Source: Companilactobacillus huachuanensis (GTDB taxonomy: Bacteria; Bacillota; Bacilli; Lactobacillales; Lactobacillaceae). Taken from it: a stretch of 64,000 nucleotides of DNA. Positions 15,358 through 23,794 of this stretch are shown here, piece by piece. The number at the start of each line of letters is the position of its first letter. Positions within the stretch are counted from its first letter, which is position 1. Made by a program: the position numbers and the translations under genes. The stretch is from NCBI RefSeq assembly GCF_005404815.1, contig NZ_BJDF01000001.1, positions 174,528 to 238,527 of the forward strand, in the 5' to 3' direction. The notes below the pieces were generated by a model. The model ran no database searches, was not told where the DNA came from, and saw nothing but the letters and a program-made list of their open reading frames with translations.

Positions 15358-16587
15358 ATGGGCAAGTTTGGAGTAATTGTATTGGATAGTTTTGGTGTTG
15401 GTGCAATGGATGATGTTCCGAGAGTACGTCCAGATGATATTGGAGCCAATACTGCTTTAAACATCATTAAAGCGGTTCCACAAATTAAAATACCAAATTT
15501 AATTAAACTAGGATTAATGAATGCTATTGGTGAGGAAAGAGGGAATTTTAAATTCTCTACTACGGCTAATTGGGGAACTTCGAACTTAATGCATCATGGT
15601 GCGGATTCGTATTTGGCTCATCAGGAAATAATGGGAACAAAGCCCAAAATGCCATTATTGCAACCATTTAATGAAGTGATAGATACAGTTGAGACACAGG
15701 TCAAAAAAGATGGGTTTAGTGTTAAAAGATATGGTGAACCTGGGTACCAAATGTTACTTGTAAATGATTGCGCAACAATTGGCGATAATCTTGAGGCCGA
15801 TCCAGGACAAGTTTATAATGTCACAGCTGCGTTGGATGAAATGCCATTTAATGAAATCACGAGATTGGGAGAATCTGTTAGAAGCGTTGTTAAAGTCTCT
15901 CGTGTAATTGCTTTTGGTGGTCGTGAAGTTACTTTAAAAGATATATTAAAAGCTCTAAAGATTGAACATGAAAAATATGTTGGAGTTTCTGCTCCTGAAT
16001 CAGGTGTTTATAATGTTGATTATCACGTTATTCACCTTGGATATGGAATAAACCCCAAAGTGCAATTACCTCAAATTCTTCATCGTTCTAATATTGATGT
16101 CGCATTAGTTGGTAAAACGTCAGATATTATTAATGTTGATACTAATAGAAGATTTCCTGGTGTAGATACAAATTATCTTTTTGATAAATTCATAGATCAA
16201 TCTAAGGATATGAAAAACGGATTATTATTTATGAATATTCAAGAAACAGATTTAGCCGGTCATGCCGAAGACCCCGTTAGTTATGCTGATGTTTTGGAAA
16301 AAGCTGACAAAAAGTTAAAAGAGGTATTACCACTTTATACAGGCGATGATATTTTGATTGTTATGGCTGATCACGGTGATGATCCAACCATAGGCTTTAC
16401 ACTACATACACGCGAACGTACACCATTATTGATTTATAAAGAAGGTACACATAATAAATACGTAGGCGATCGAGCAACACTTTCGGATGTTGGAGCTACT
16501 GGCGCAGACTATTTTGGTGTAGAAGCTCCTGAGAATGGAAAGAGTTTTCTACATAGAATTATTGATGGTACCAACATCGGCGATTAA
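15358..16587 (+). CDS. yhfW: YhfW-like phosphopentomutase-family metalloenzyme
   Basis: A 409-residue member of the alkaline-phosphatase superfamily resembling phosphopentomutase. Metal ligands can be seen in VLDSFGVGAMDD (start), NIQETDLAGHAED (about 300), MADHGDD (about 340) and LHTRERTP (about 352). The segment matching DTxTGHWE of true phosphopentomutases, which carries the catalytic threonine, reads DSYLAHQE here, so the usual phospho-threonine is missing. This argues for another reaction. ATG 15358 follows AAGGAG; a longer frame overlaps yhfX with no site. Confidence 0.8.
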   Translation: MGKFGVIVLDSFGVGAMDDVPRVRPDDIGANTALNIIKAVPQIKIPNLIKLGLMNAIGEERGNFKFSTTANWGTSNLMHHGADSYLAHQEIMGTKPKMPLLQPFNEVIDTVETQVKKDGFSVKRYGEPGYQMLLVNDCATIGDNLEADPGQVYNVTAALDEMPFNEITRLGESVRSVVKVSRVIAFGGREVTLKDILKALKIEHEKYVGVSAPESGVYNVDYHVIHLGYGINPKVQLPQILHRSNIDVALVGKTSDIINVDTNRRFPGVDTNYLFDKFIDQSKDMKNGLLFMNIQETDLAGHAEDPVSYADVLEKADKKLKEVLPLYTGDDILIVMADHGDDPTIGFTLHTRERTPLLIYKEGTHNKYVGDRATLSDVGATGADYFGVEAPENGKSFLHRIIDGTNIGD

Positions 16588-16600
16588 AAAAGTGCAAAAA

Positions 16601-16627
16601 AATAGACAGGTGACCACACCTGCCTAT
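16601..16627 (+). terminator. Hairpin at the end of the yhf operon
   Basis: AATAGACAGGTG pairs with CACCTGCCTATT (one bulge); only a short T run follows, so termination may be incomplete. Confidence 0.5.
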
Positions 16628-16833
16628 TTCCCGATACAAAGTGACCGAGATAGTCACTTATAAAAGCTGCATCGGTTTTAGTATAACAATAATTAGAAGT
16701 AATAGATAGCAGTATCTGTATAAATAAAATAAATGACAAAAAGTAAAATGAAAAAAATGCTTGATTTAATGTATTTTCCACCGATTGATTATATAATTGT
16801 CTCAACTAAATGAGCCAATTGGAGGACAGAATC

Positions 16834-17373
16834 ATGGCACGCAAAGTTATCTTATTTATCGCTGAAACCTTAGATGGTTATATTGCTAAATCTGATGGTA
16901 ATATTGACTTTTTGCTTGATAGTAACTTTACCTCTGGTGAAACGACTGATCATGAATATGAAAAATTGACTAAGCATATTGACACGGTGGTGATGGGACG
17001 AAAGACTTATGAACAAGTCGCCAATGAAATATCACCTAATAATTATCCGTATGATTCGTTTGAAAATTATATTCTGACGACACATCCAACTGAAAGTCTT
17101 GGAAATATTAATTTTGTTCGAGACAATGTGGTGGATCTGGTCGAGATGTTGAAGAGTCAACCATCAAAGAAAGATATTTGGATTATCGGAGGGAGCAGCA
17201 TTATTGCACCGTTAGTAAATAGTGATTTGATCGATAGTTATCAAATCGGTATCATTCCAATCGTCTTAGGTAGCGGCATTCCATTGTTTTCTGACAAAAC
17301 AAAATTTAAAGAATTCAATTTGGAGGCAGCTAAGAAAGTTAATGGAGTCGCATATCTAACTTATGAAAAATAA
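16834..17373 (+). CDS. RibD/dihydrofolate-reductase-like protein
   Basis: A 179-residue protein of the RibD C-terminal/DHFR-like family (YyaP/YwjB type). The first strand ILFIAETLDGYIAKSDGNIDFL, VVMGRKTYE near residue 55 and WIIGGSSIIAPLV near 125 are the NADPH/substrate-binding blocks. ATG 16834 is preceded by TTGGAGGA; an ATG 24 bases upstream lacks a site. Such stand-alone proteins are common in Firmicutes; substrate unknown. A terminator follows. Confidence 0.82.
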   Translation: MARKVILFIAETLDGYIAKSDGNIDFLLDSNFTSGETTDHEYEKLTKHIDTVVMGRKTYEQVANEISPNNYPYDSFENYILTTHPTESLGNINFVRDNVVDLVEMLKSQPSKKDIWIIGGSSIIAPLVNSDLIDSYQIGIIPIVLGSGIPLFSDKTKFKEFNLEAAKKVNGVAYLTYEK

Positions 17374-17379
17374 CTAAAG

Positions 17380-17410
17380 AAGGAAAATCCTTGATTAGGA
17401 TTTTCCTTTT
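17380..17410. terminator. Rho-independent terminator after the RibD-like gene
   Basis: AAGGAAAATCCT / AGGATTTTCCTT with loop TGATT and trailing T residues; can serve the convergent gene at 17431 as well. Confidence 0.8.
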
Positions 17411-17430
17411 ATTTGTTTAGATTAGGTTAT

Positions 17431-18051
17431 TTAGAAATTGAACCAACCATCTATGGTGTTATATGTTCCAATGGTCATTTGTGGGTCCCTTAATGAGTAA
17501 TAGAAGAAATATTCGTCATACGTTGGTTCAGGAAGTATTTGATTAAATACCATGTGAACTGCGGGAACGTATGTATTTCTAGCAACTTCAACGTAGATTT
17601 CACCAAAAGTATTTACCATACATTTACCAATTTTCCATCTCGAACCTTCAGGTAAGTTAGGGTTATGTGAGATATAATTTGTGTTTTTATCAATAGTCAC
17701 AGTGCCATCATGTTGTCTGGTCATTACGGTACCAATTAAAGGCTGTTGAACGGGATTTTGAATGTCAGATAAAGTAGCATCGCTGTATGACATATATTCA
17801 TTGGTAGCGACTTGATAAAGAGTAAGTCCGTGGTCAGTAGTGATAATATTACCGACAGCCCATTCTGTATTTGGACTTAATGCCCGGTCGGTAATATCAG
17901 TTCCATCGGAAGTGTAAAGGGGAGCAGGTCCTCTTCTAGTGGTAGTTGTGGCAATCTTTGCAGCTTTAACGTCATTTTGTGAAGTTAATAATCCCCCAAT
18001 TGTAGCCATTGCTAAAAATGCAATTAAACTTATTAATTTAGATGTTTTCAT
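17431..18051 (-). CDS. Secreted SLAP-domain surface protein
   Basis: A 206-residue exported protein. Residues 1-30 are a signal peptide with a cleavage site after VKA. Two repeats follow that resemble the lactobacillar surface-layer SLAP domain: LYTSDGTDITDRALSPNTEW...YQVATNEYMS and TIDKNTNYISHNPNLPEGSRW...VARNTYVPA. SLAP repeats bind wall polymers, so the protein probably coats the cell wall without other activity. A strong GGGGGAA ribosome site precedes it. It lies 12 bp downstream of a deoxyribosyltransferase-like gene but looks functionally unrelated. Confidence 0.75.
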   Translation of the reverse strand: MKTSKLISLIAFLAMATIGGLLTSQNDVKAAKIATTTTRRGPAPLYTSDGTDITDRALSPNTEWAVGNIITTDHGLTLYQVATNEYMSYSDATLSDIQNPVQQPLIGTVMTRQHDGTVTIDKNTNYISHNPNLPEGSRWKIGKCMVNTFGEIYVEVARNTYVPAVHMVFNQILPEPTYDEYFFYYSLRDPQMTIGTYNTIDGWFNF

Positions 18052-18063
18052 CTGTAGTTCCCC

Positions 18064-18474
18064 CTATAATTTGAGTACCCTTTTTAAAATCTCAATTGCC
18101 TCAGCAACTGTCGAATATTCAAAAATATCTTTAAAATAATCGGTTCCGTTGATCATTGCAGACAGCTGACTGTTCTTAGAATTATGTAGGATAATGACAG
18201 GCTTATGCAACCTCTCCGCGTAACCAAGCTCGTAACCAACGCCCAAGCTAGGATTGGAGGTCTCGGCAACCACTAGGTCAGCTTCTTTGAGCCAAGCAAT
18301 ATCACGATTTCGAATATATGAATCATCCTGTTTTTGCCCAGCTACTGATAAAGAATAATCCCAAATGTGTTCTGTCAAAACTTGATTGTCTTGTTTGAGA
18401 AAATCAATCAACTGTTTGTAAATTTTAACATCGTCACGTCCACCACGAATTGATGCTGCAAAGTAAATTTTCAT
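18064..18474 (-). CDS. Nucleoside 2-deoxyribosyltransferase family protein
   Basis: A 136-residue protein of the nucleoside deoxyribosyltransferase / deoxynucleoside-5'-monophosphate N-glycosidase family. IYFAASIRGG at the N-terminus, ADLVVAETSNPSLGVGYELGYA (about 68-89) with the catalytic Glu, and HKPVIILHNS are family blocks. It would cut or exchange the base of deoxynucleosides or their monophosphates. Its start overlaps the end of the LysR gene by 4 bp (ATGA type), indicating co-transcription. Confidence 0.78.
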   Translation of the reverse strand: MKIYFAASIRGGRDDVKIYKQLIDFLKQDNQVLTEHIWDYSLSVAGQKQDDSYIRNRDIAWLKEADLVVAETSNPSLGVGYELGYAERLHKPVIILHNSKNSQLSAMINGTDYFKDIFEYSTVAEAIEILKRVLKL

Positions 18475-19358
18475 TTTGATGGTTCTCCAATTTTTTCTTT
18501 AAGAGTCTTTAGGAATAACTGATCCACATCGGGTAAAGTCCGTTTCTTACTCCAAATCAGAGTATTCGGATCGGTCAGTTCCGGTGACAATGGTCGAAAA
18601 GTTAGGTCACTGTCGGCTGAGATATCAACTAGATTTTCATATGTTAGGGCTATACCGGCGCCAGTTTTGACTAATAAACTAGCATTGAAAATCAAATTGT
18701 AAGTACCTATGAAGTTGAACTGGTCGAATAGACCTTGGCTCCAATTTTTGAAGTCACGATGTTGTTTAATTTGATGAGAAACTAGTAAAGGTCGTCCAAT
18801 CAGATCACTTGGTTGGATGAATTTTTGCGTGGACAATTGTTCATCTTTACGCATCAAAATGCCCCAACGATTTTTATCAGGTAACTCCAAGGTATTGTAA
18901 TTGCCTAACTCGTGATGGCCCATAATGATGCCGAATTCCAAAATCCCACTATCAAGAGCGGATTCAATAATTGTGTAATCGCCACTGGTGAAGTTGACGT
19001 GAACCTCGGGATATTTATGGATAATGTCGTGAACGGTATCCATGACACACTGAATCGCAATACTTTCGCCAGCTCCAATATCTAAAGTTCCACTGACAAC
19101 GTCTTGTTTTTGCAAATTGTAGGTAGTTTTATCCACTAAACCAACAATTTCCTGGGCACGTTCTAATAGGTAATAACCGTCTTGAGTCAATTGAATCTGA
19201 CGCTTACCTCGAATAAATAATTGCGTACCGAGATTAGTTTCCAAATCAGCGATTTGTCGTGATAAAGCTGGCTGGGAAATATGTAATAAACGGGCCGCTC
19301 GAGAAATATTTTGTTCTTGAGCGATGGCGATAAAGTAACGTAAAACTCTCACATCCAT
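18471..19358 (-). CDS. LysR-family transcriptional regulator
   Basis: A 295-residue LysR protein. The winged helix is at residues 1-60 (ISRAARLLHISQPALSRQIADLE), and the rest is the periplasmic-binding-like effector domain. The start at 19358 (MDVRVLRYF) gives the normal length; a longer reading has no ribosome site. It is divergent from an acetyltransferase-SDR-aldo/keto reductase operon, the classical target arrangement. The gap 19359-19465 should hold its binding site. Confidence 0.88.
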   Translation of the reverse strand: MDVRVLRYFIAIAQEQNISRAARLLHISQPALSRQIADLETNLGTQLFIRGKRQIQLTQDGYYLLERAQEIVGLVDKTTYNLQKQDVVSGTLDIGAGESIAIQCVMDTVHDIIHKYPEVHVNFTSGDYTIIESALDSGILEFGIIMGHHELGNYNTLELPDKNRWGILMRKDEQLSTQKFIQPSDLIGRPLLVSHQIKQHRDFKNWSQGLFDQFNFIGTYNLIFNASLLVKTGAGIALTYENLVDISADSDLTFRPLSPELTDPNTLIWSKKRTLPDVDQLFLKTLKEKIGEPSK

Positions 19359-19410
19359 TGATATGCTCCTATTATAATTAAAAGGTATGGCTATTGATTC
19401 ATGATAAGTA

Positions 19411-19440
19411 TTTAACATTATAATAATCTTTTTGTATACT
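19411..19440 (+). promoter_or_regulatory. Promoter of the acetyltransferase-SDR-AKR operon
   Basis: TTTAAC 19411-19416, 18 bp, TATACT 19435-19440, 26 bases before the first start codon. The divergent LysR regulator probably acts here. Confidence 0.45.
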
Positions 19441-19465
19441 GAATTCAATCAGAGAGGTACTTAAG

Positions 19466-20002
19466 ATGAAATCAGAAATGGATGTAGGTACAGAGGCCTA
19501 TGAACAAATTGAAAAGGTCAACCGTCGCAATCAAATTTTAGTGCAACAATTGAATGATTCGCCACATACGCAACCAGAAATTCGAGAATTTGTCAGTGAA
19601 ATCACCAATGAAAAGATTGATGAGACTACAGAAATTAGATTGCCATTTTATACTGACTTTGGACAAAACCTTCATATTGGAAAGAATGTTTATATCAGTA
19701 ATTGTTCAATGTTTGTTGATCTCGGTGGAATTTATATTGGCGACAATGTTTTGATAGGGCCCAATACTACGATTACATCTGTTAATCATCGTACTAATCC
19801 TGACGATAGACGCCATTTGAGCTTTAAACCGGTCTATATTCACGATAATGCTTGGCTAGGTGCTAATGTTACCGTCACGCCGGGAACGATTATTGGTGAA
19901 AATGCTATCGTAGCAGCGGGTGCAGTTGTGACAAAAAATGTTCCTGCCAATACCGTGGTTGGTGGAGTGCCAGCCCGTATCATTAAAACAATTAAGGAGT
20001 AA
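19466..20002 (+). CDS. Hexapeptide-repeat acetyltransferase (maltose O-acetyltransferase type)
   Basis: A 178-residue left-handed beta-helix acyltransferase using acetyl-CoA. Hexapeptide turns are visible from about residue 70 on, with VNHRTNPDDR carrying the likely catalytic histidine, and GANVTVTPGTIIGENAIVAAGAVVTKNVPANTVVGGVPAR closing the helix. Acceptor sugar not known. First gene of an operon divergent from LysR. Confidence 0.85.
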   Translation: MKSEMDVGTEAYEQIEKVNRRNQILVQQLNDSPHTQPEIREFVSEITNEKIDETTEIRLPFYTDFGQNLHIGKNVYISNCSMFVDLGGIYIGDNVLIGPNTTITSVNHRTNPDDRRHLSFKPVYIHDNAWLGANVTVTPGTIIGENAIVAAGAVVTKNVPANTVVGGVPARIIKTIKE

Positions 20003-20006
20003 TTTT

Positions 20007-20756
20007 ATGAGTTTAAAAGATAAAGTAGTTGTAATTATGGGAGCATCAAGTGGAATTGGTGCTGCTACAGTACGTTTGTTAGCTAGTAAAGGTGCAAAAT
20101 TAAGTATTGCAGCGCGTAGATTGGATCGTTTGGAAGAAATCCAAAAACAGAATCCTGACGCTGAAATTAAAGCCTTTAAAGCAGATGTAACTAAGTCTGA
20201 TGAAGTTGAGAAGGTAATTGCCTACACTGTTGCAGCTTATGGACGTGTTGATGTGTTATTCAACAATGCCGGAATTATGCCAGTAAATAACTTGGATCAA
20301 TTGGCACATAATGAATGGCAAAATATGTTGGATATTAATGTCAAAGGTGTTCTGAATGGAATTGCCGCAGCTTTACCTGTCATGAAGAAACAAAAGAGTG
20401 GTCATATCATTACCACTTCATCAGTTTTAGGATACGAAGTTTTACCTGGTTACGCAGCTTATTCAGGAACTAAGTATGCAGTCCGTGCGATTATGGAAGG
20501 CCTACGTCAAGAAGAGCATGCTAATAATATTAAGACGACGATTATTGCCCCCGGATCAGTTAACACTGAACTGTTCAAATCAATTAATAATAAGGAAGTT
20601 CGTGAGGGACTTGAGTCAGCTATGAAACAACCTGGTGCTGAAATGATGGCTTTACAACCGGAAGAGATCGCTCAAGCTGTAGCTTTTGTCATTGATACAC
20701 CAGCAAATATGGCCGTTAATGAGATGGTTATTCGTCCTACTGGACAAGAAGTTTAA
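20007..20756 (+). CDS. Short-chain dehydrogenase/reductase
   Basis: A 249-residue classical SDR: MGASSGIGAATV (cofactor), NNAGIMP near 88, S...YAAYSGTKYA with the catalytic Tyr-Lys near 153-157, and IIAPGSVNTELF. ATG 20007 follows AAGGAG and lies 4 bases after the acetyltransferase stop. Substrate unknown; many lactobacillar members reduce small carbonyls. Confidence 0.85.
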   Translation: MSLKDKVVVIMGASSGIGAATVRLLASKGAKLSIAARRLDRLEEIQKQNPDAEIKAFKADVTKSDEVEKVIAYTVAAYGRVDVLFNNAGIMPVNNLDQLAHNEWQNMLDINVKGVLNGIAAALPVMKKQKSGHIITTSSVLGYEVLPGYAAYSGTKYAVRAIMEGLRQEEHANNIKTTIIAPGSVNTELFKSINNKEVREGLESAMKQPGAEMMALQPEEIAQAVAFVIDTPANMAVNEMVIRPTGQEV

Positions 20757-20780
20757 AATAAAAAAATTAGGAGAAATCAT

Positions 20781-21647
20781 ATGTCAATTTTTGATGAAAC
20801 AATCACTTTAAATAATGGAGTAAAAATTCCCAAATTAGCTTTAGGAGTTTGGGAAATCCCTGATGATCAAGTTGCTGATTCAGTTAAGAGTGCACTTGAT
20901 ATTGGCTATCGTCATATCGATACTGCCCAAGCATACGGTAATGAACGTGGTGTCGGTGAAGGAGTTCGCGATAGCAGTGTCAGTCGAGATAAGATTTTTG
21001 TGAATTCTAAGGTCGCCGCTGAAATTAAAAATTACGATGAGGCTAAAAAATCAATCGATGAAACTTTGAGCGAGATGAGCTTAGATTATTTGGATATGAT
21101 GATTATTCACAATCCACAACCATGGACGGAAGTTAACCAAGGAAATGACCGTCATTTTGAAGGAAATTTACAAACTTGGCGTGCAATGGAAGATGCTGTC
21201 AAAGCTGGTAAGTTGAAGACTATCGGGGTTTCAAGTTTTAATAAGGAAGATTTGGACAACTTGATTAAAAATAGTGACACTAAACCAGCTGTTAACCAAG
21301 TTCAGATTCATATCGGAGATACACCAATGGATATTATTAAATATTCTCAAGATAATGGCATTGCAGTGGAAGCATTCTCACCAGTTGCCCATGGTGCTGC
21401 CATGAATGATGAACAAATTAAAAAGATGGCTGCCAAATATAATGTCAGTGTGCCACAATTATGCATCCGTTATGATTGGCAATTGAATGTTATTGTTTTA
21501 CCTAAGTCAGCTAATCCAGAACATATGAAGTCTAATGCTGAGATCGATTTTGAAATTTCAGCTGAAGATATGGATACTTTGATGAAAATAGACCAAATGA
21601 ATTATGGAGCTGCCAGTGCTTATCCGGTATTTGGTGGAAAGATGTAG
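20781..21647 (+). CDS. Aldo/keto reductase
   Basis: A 288-residue (beta/alpha)8 NADPH-dependent carbonyl reductase. GYRHIDTAQAYGNERGVG holds the catalytic Asp and Tyr (about 46-52), VNSKVAAE the lysine, and MIIHNPQPW the histidine. The C-terminal LPKSANPEHMKSNAEI binds the NADPH phosphate. Last gene of the LysR-divergent operon. A structured element begins eight bases after its stop. Confidence 0.87.
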   Translation: MSIFDETITLNNGVKIPKLALGVWEIPDDQVADSVKSALDIGYRHIDTAQAYGNERGVGEGVRDSSVSRDKIFVNSKVAAEIKNYDEAKKSIDETLSEMSLDYLDMMIIHNPQPWTEVNQGNDRHFEGNLQTWRAMEDAVKAGKLKTIGVSSFNKEDLDNLIKNSDTKPAVNQVQIHIGDTPMDIIKYSQDNGIAVEAFSPVAHGAAMNDEQIKKMAAKYNVSVPQLCIRYDWQLNVIVLPKSANPEHMKSNAEIDFEISAEDMDTLMKIDQMNYGAASAYPVFGGKM

Positions 21648-21654
21648 TTATTAA

Positions 21655-21964
21655 CTAAAGGTTGAAAGTTTAGTTAAATATGCCGTTTCCAGAGCTGAGA
21701 GTATTCAATTGCTGCGCGGAACGGTACGGTCTCGGACCTCGGTTGAAGCCTCGCAAAAACCGCGAGTCTTCAACACGCCCGGTGGTGTAATTGCTGAAGC
21801 AATAACGCCACTTTCGCTTCAAATGAATACTCCCAGCTCTTCCAACTAGTTTTTTTTTATTAATAAAATGAATAATAAAACGAAAACTCCTAATTTTTTA
21901 AATAAATTAACTCTAGGCCTGTAACATCGGCGGTTATATTAATTTTTCGCCTTTCAACCATTAA
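21655..21964 (+). mobile_element. Structured MITE-like element, copy A
   Basis: Terminal repeats CTAAAGGTTGAAAG and CTTTCAACCATTAA; flanked by TTATTAA at 21648-21654 and 21965-21971. The core has the CAGAGCTGAGAGTATTCA / GAATACTCCCAGCTCT long stem, an inner CTCGC/GCGAG hairpin region and the ATTGC-TGAA-GCAAT hairpin after CACGCCCGGTGGTGT. It lies in sense orientation between the aldo/keto reductase stop and the next terminator. Confidence 0.75.
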
Positions 21965-22010
21965 TTATTAAATGGATTTATTAATCAGAACAAATATATA
22001 CATATAGTAG

Positions 22011-22047
22011 AAAGAAGGAGAAAACTAAATTGTTTTCTCCTTCTTTT
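22011..22047. terminator. Bidirectional terminator
   Basis: AAAGAAGGAGAAAAC pairs with GTTTTCTCCTTCTTT around TAAATT. Serves the aldo/keto reductase operon and the convergent pseudogene. Confidence 0.8.
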
Positions 22048-22049
22048 CG

Positions 22050-22440
22050 TTATTTAAAATATTTTTGATTATCAAAAATATAATTCTGAATTGTTCGTGG
22101 CGCGTGTCCCAATACTTTGGCCGCGGTGTCGGTCACCTCTTTAGCATTACCGAGTTGAGTTATCAAATAGAGCATGACCATTACAGTAACGAAATCCTTT
22201 TTGATTCCACGTTCCAACATTGTCTTCCGAAATTTAAAAAGGCTGGGTTTGCTGTAAGTTATTTTAATTCCTAGAATTATAGTCATGATTTTAGCCATTT
22301 CTTGATATGAGAAAGCTGATGGACCGATGATGTTTAGCTTTTGATTGAGATATTTATTATTCAAAAGGGCGATACCGTCAATCTCACTAATAACACTGCA
22401 TCAATGAAACTTGTCCTAGCATTGCCAGCAGGGATAAATA
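22050..22440 (-). pseudogene. NmrA-like protein, C-terminal remnant
   Basis: The frame 22050-22364 gives the C-terminal 100 residues of an NmrA-like reductase (NIIGPSAFSYQEMAKIM). Just upstream, FIPAGNARTSFIDAV followed in another frame by ISEIDGIALLNNKYLNQ shows that the family sequence continues across a frameshift. The N-terminal Rossmann half is absent. It is a decayed gene. Confidence 0.7.
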
Positions 22441-22528
22441 ATTCGTTATTTTTTTGAATATCTTCCAAATAAGATTAAAATAATCATAATTTGTTAGCAT
22501 TTAACTTATTAGAAGAAGGATGATAAAA

Positions 22529-23275
22529 ATGGATGTCGAAATAGAGCGTGATGGCTTAACTTTAAGAGGAACTTTCAATAAACCGGCTGCTGCTAAGTTT
22601 AATTTGGTGATTCTGATGCACGGATTCACATCTAATCGTGGAGTTGATCCAGACCAGTTGTTATATCAGTTAGCCAAGCGTTTTGAGGAAAAAGGTTTGG
22701 CTACTCTACGCTTTGATTTTAATGGTCACGGTCAATCAGATGGGAAATTTGTTGATATGACTGTTTTAAATGAAATCAGCGATGGCAAGGCTATCTTGGA
22801 TTACGCTAGACAAATTGCAGGCGTCGAAAAAATTTATTTGTTAGGACATTCTCAAGGTGGAGTTGTTGCCAGCATGCTAGCCGGTTATTACCCTGAAAAG
22901 ATTGCCAAGTTGGCTTTGCTAGCACCTGCTGCAACGTTAAAGGATGATGCTTTGAAAGGCAGCACTCAAGGGTATACATACGATCCACACAATATTCCCG
23001 ATACATTACCAATCAAGAAAGATTTAACCTTGGGTGGCTTTTATCTCAGAACGGCACAAACTTTGCCAATCTATGAAAGTGCTCAAGAATATCATGGTCC
23101 TGTTTGTTTAGTTCATGGTTTGAAAGATACAGTCGTAGATAAGATTGCGTCAACACGTTATGACGATGTTTATACGAATGACACTTTGCATTTGTTGGAT
23201 GATGCTGACCATGGCTTCGAGATTGGAAATTCTCGAGCAGAAGTTTTGAATATTGCAACAAAATTTTTCCGGTAG
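22529..23275 (+). CDS. Cinnamoyl (feruloyl) esterase-like alpha/beta hydrolase
   Basis: A 248-residue serine esterase closely resembling lactobacillar cinnamoyl esterases (as I remember the L. johnsonii type). VEIERDGLTLRGTFNKP at the start, HGFTSN as oxyanion loop, GHSQGG with the nucleophile Ser (about 107), HGLKDTVVD with the Asp and ADHGF with the His. LAPAATLKDDALKG and the inserted lid region match the type. It would release hydroxycinnamic acids such as ferulate from plant esters. ATG 22529 chosen because of the AAGG site; a start 9 bases earlier is possible. Confidence 0.85.
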   Translation: MDVEIERDGLTLRGTFNKPAAAKFNLVILMHGFTSNRGVDPDQLLYQLAKRFEEKGLATLRFDFNGHGQSDGKFVDMTVLNEISDGKAILDYARQIAGVEKIYLLGHSQGGVVASMLAGYYPEKIAKLALLAPAATLKDDALKGSTQGYTYDPHNIPDTLPIKKDLTLGGFYLRTAQTLPIYESAQEYHGPVCLVHGLKDTVVDKIASTRYDDVYTNDTLHLLDDADHGFEIGNSRAEVLNIATKFFR

Positions 23276-23309
23276 GTTGAAATGGGATAATGAAGTCGAT
23301 GTATATAAG

Positions 23310-23409
23310 CAAACCACAATTTTACTGAAAAGCTTGGTAGCAATACTTTCAGATGACAAAGTGCTGACAACTCAGCAATGTTGTTTCTCTGGATTGGTGC
23401 GAAAAAAGT
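23310..23409 (+). pseudogene. Remnant paralogous to the small gene at 23433
   Basis: Frame fragments LLKSLVAILSDDKVLTTQQ here resemble LLKNLITMLSDNQIILEQT at the end of the next small ORF, both as protein and DNA. Only about 30 codons remain, ending at a stop near 23409. It looks like one half of a decayed tandem duplication. Family unknown. Confidence 0.35.
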
Positions 23410-23432
23410 AGAAGAATTAGGTTTTCTCGTTT

Positions 23433-23681
23433 ATGACAGGGGTCTCCGAAATAATTATTGGTATTCCGCAGGTTGTTGATTATTTTTATGCTAAATATCT
23501 GGAAACTCCGGAGTATTGGTCTAAGAATACATGGCAAGAGTTTATTGATTTAACAGGACTGGATCTTTCTGCCAGAGAATTCAATCGTGTTGAAGTTCTG
23601 TTGAAAAACTTAATTACAATGCTTTCTGACAATCAGATTATCTTGGAGCAGACAAAACAGAATATTTTGCAAATCTTATAG
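23433..23681 (+). CDS. Small hypothetical protein, possibly degenerate
   Basis: An 82-residue frame, probably helical (TGVSEIIIGIPQVVDYFYAKYL...VEVLLKNLITMLSDNQIILEQ). Its upstream ribosome site is weak. The amphipathic C-terminal helix and the size recall small bacteriocin-immunity-like or regulatory proteins, but no family is recognised. Neighbouring paralogous debris suggests that it may itself be truncated. Confidence 0.35.
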   Translation: MTGVSEIIIGIPQVVDYFYAKYLETPEYWSKNTWQEFIDLTGLDLSAREFNRVEVLLKNLITMLSDNQIILEQTKQNILQIL

Positions 23682-23739
23682 ATTAATGATGTAGAATCTC
23701 TGAATAAAAAAACTAAATAAACTCAATTGAAGCAAAATC

Positions 23740-23790
23740 AAAGAGTCCATTATAGGAAATCAGTATACGATTTCTTATAATGGACTCTTT
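23740..23790. terminator. Strong bidirectional terminator
   Basis: Arms AAAGAGTCCATTATAGGAAA and its complement (one mismatch) at 23740-23761 and 23769-23790. Serves the small ORF and the convergent gene at 23795. Confidence 0.8.
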
Positions 23791-23794
23791 AGTT

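Noticed and set aside
9179-16587. PTS-aldolase operon and yhf operon as one pathway
   Set aside because: A clear terminator (8999-9031) and a separate promoter and operator lie between them. A metabolic link is possible but not supported by the sequence.
23046-23370. Antisense frames overlapping the esterase end
   Set aside because: Low-complexity shadow frames without starts or family features.
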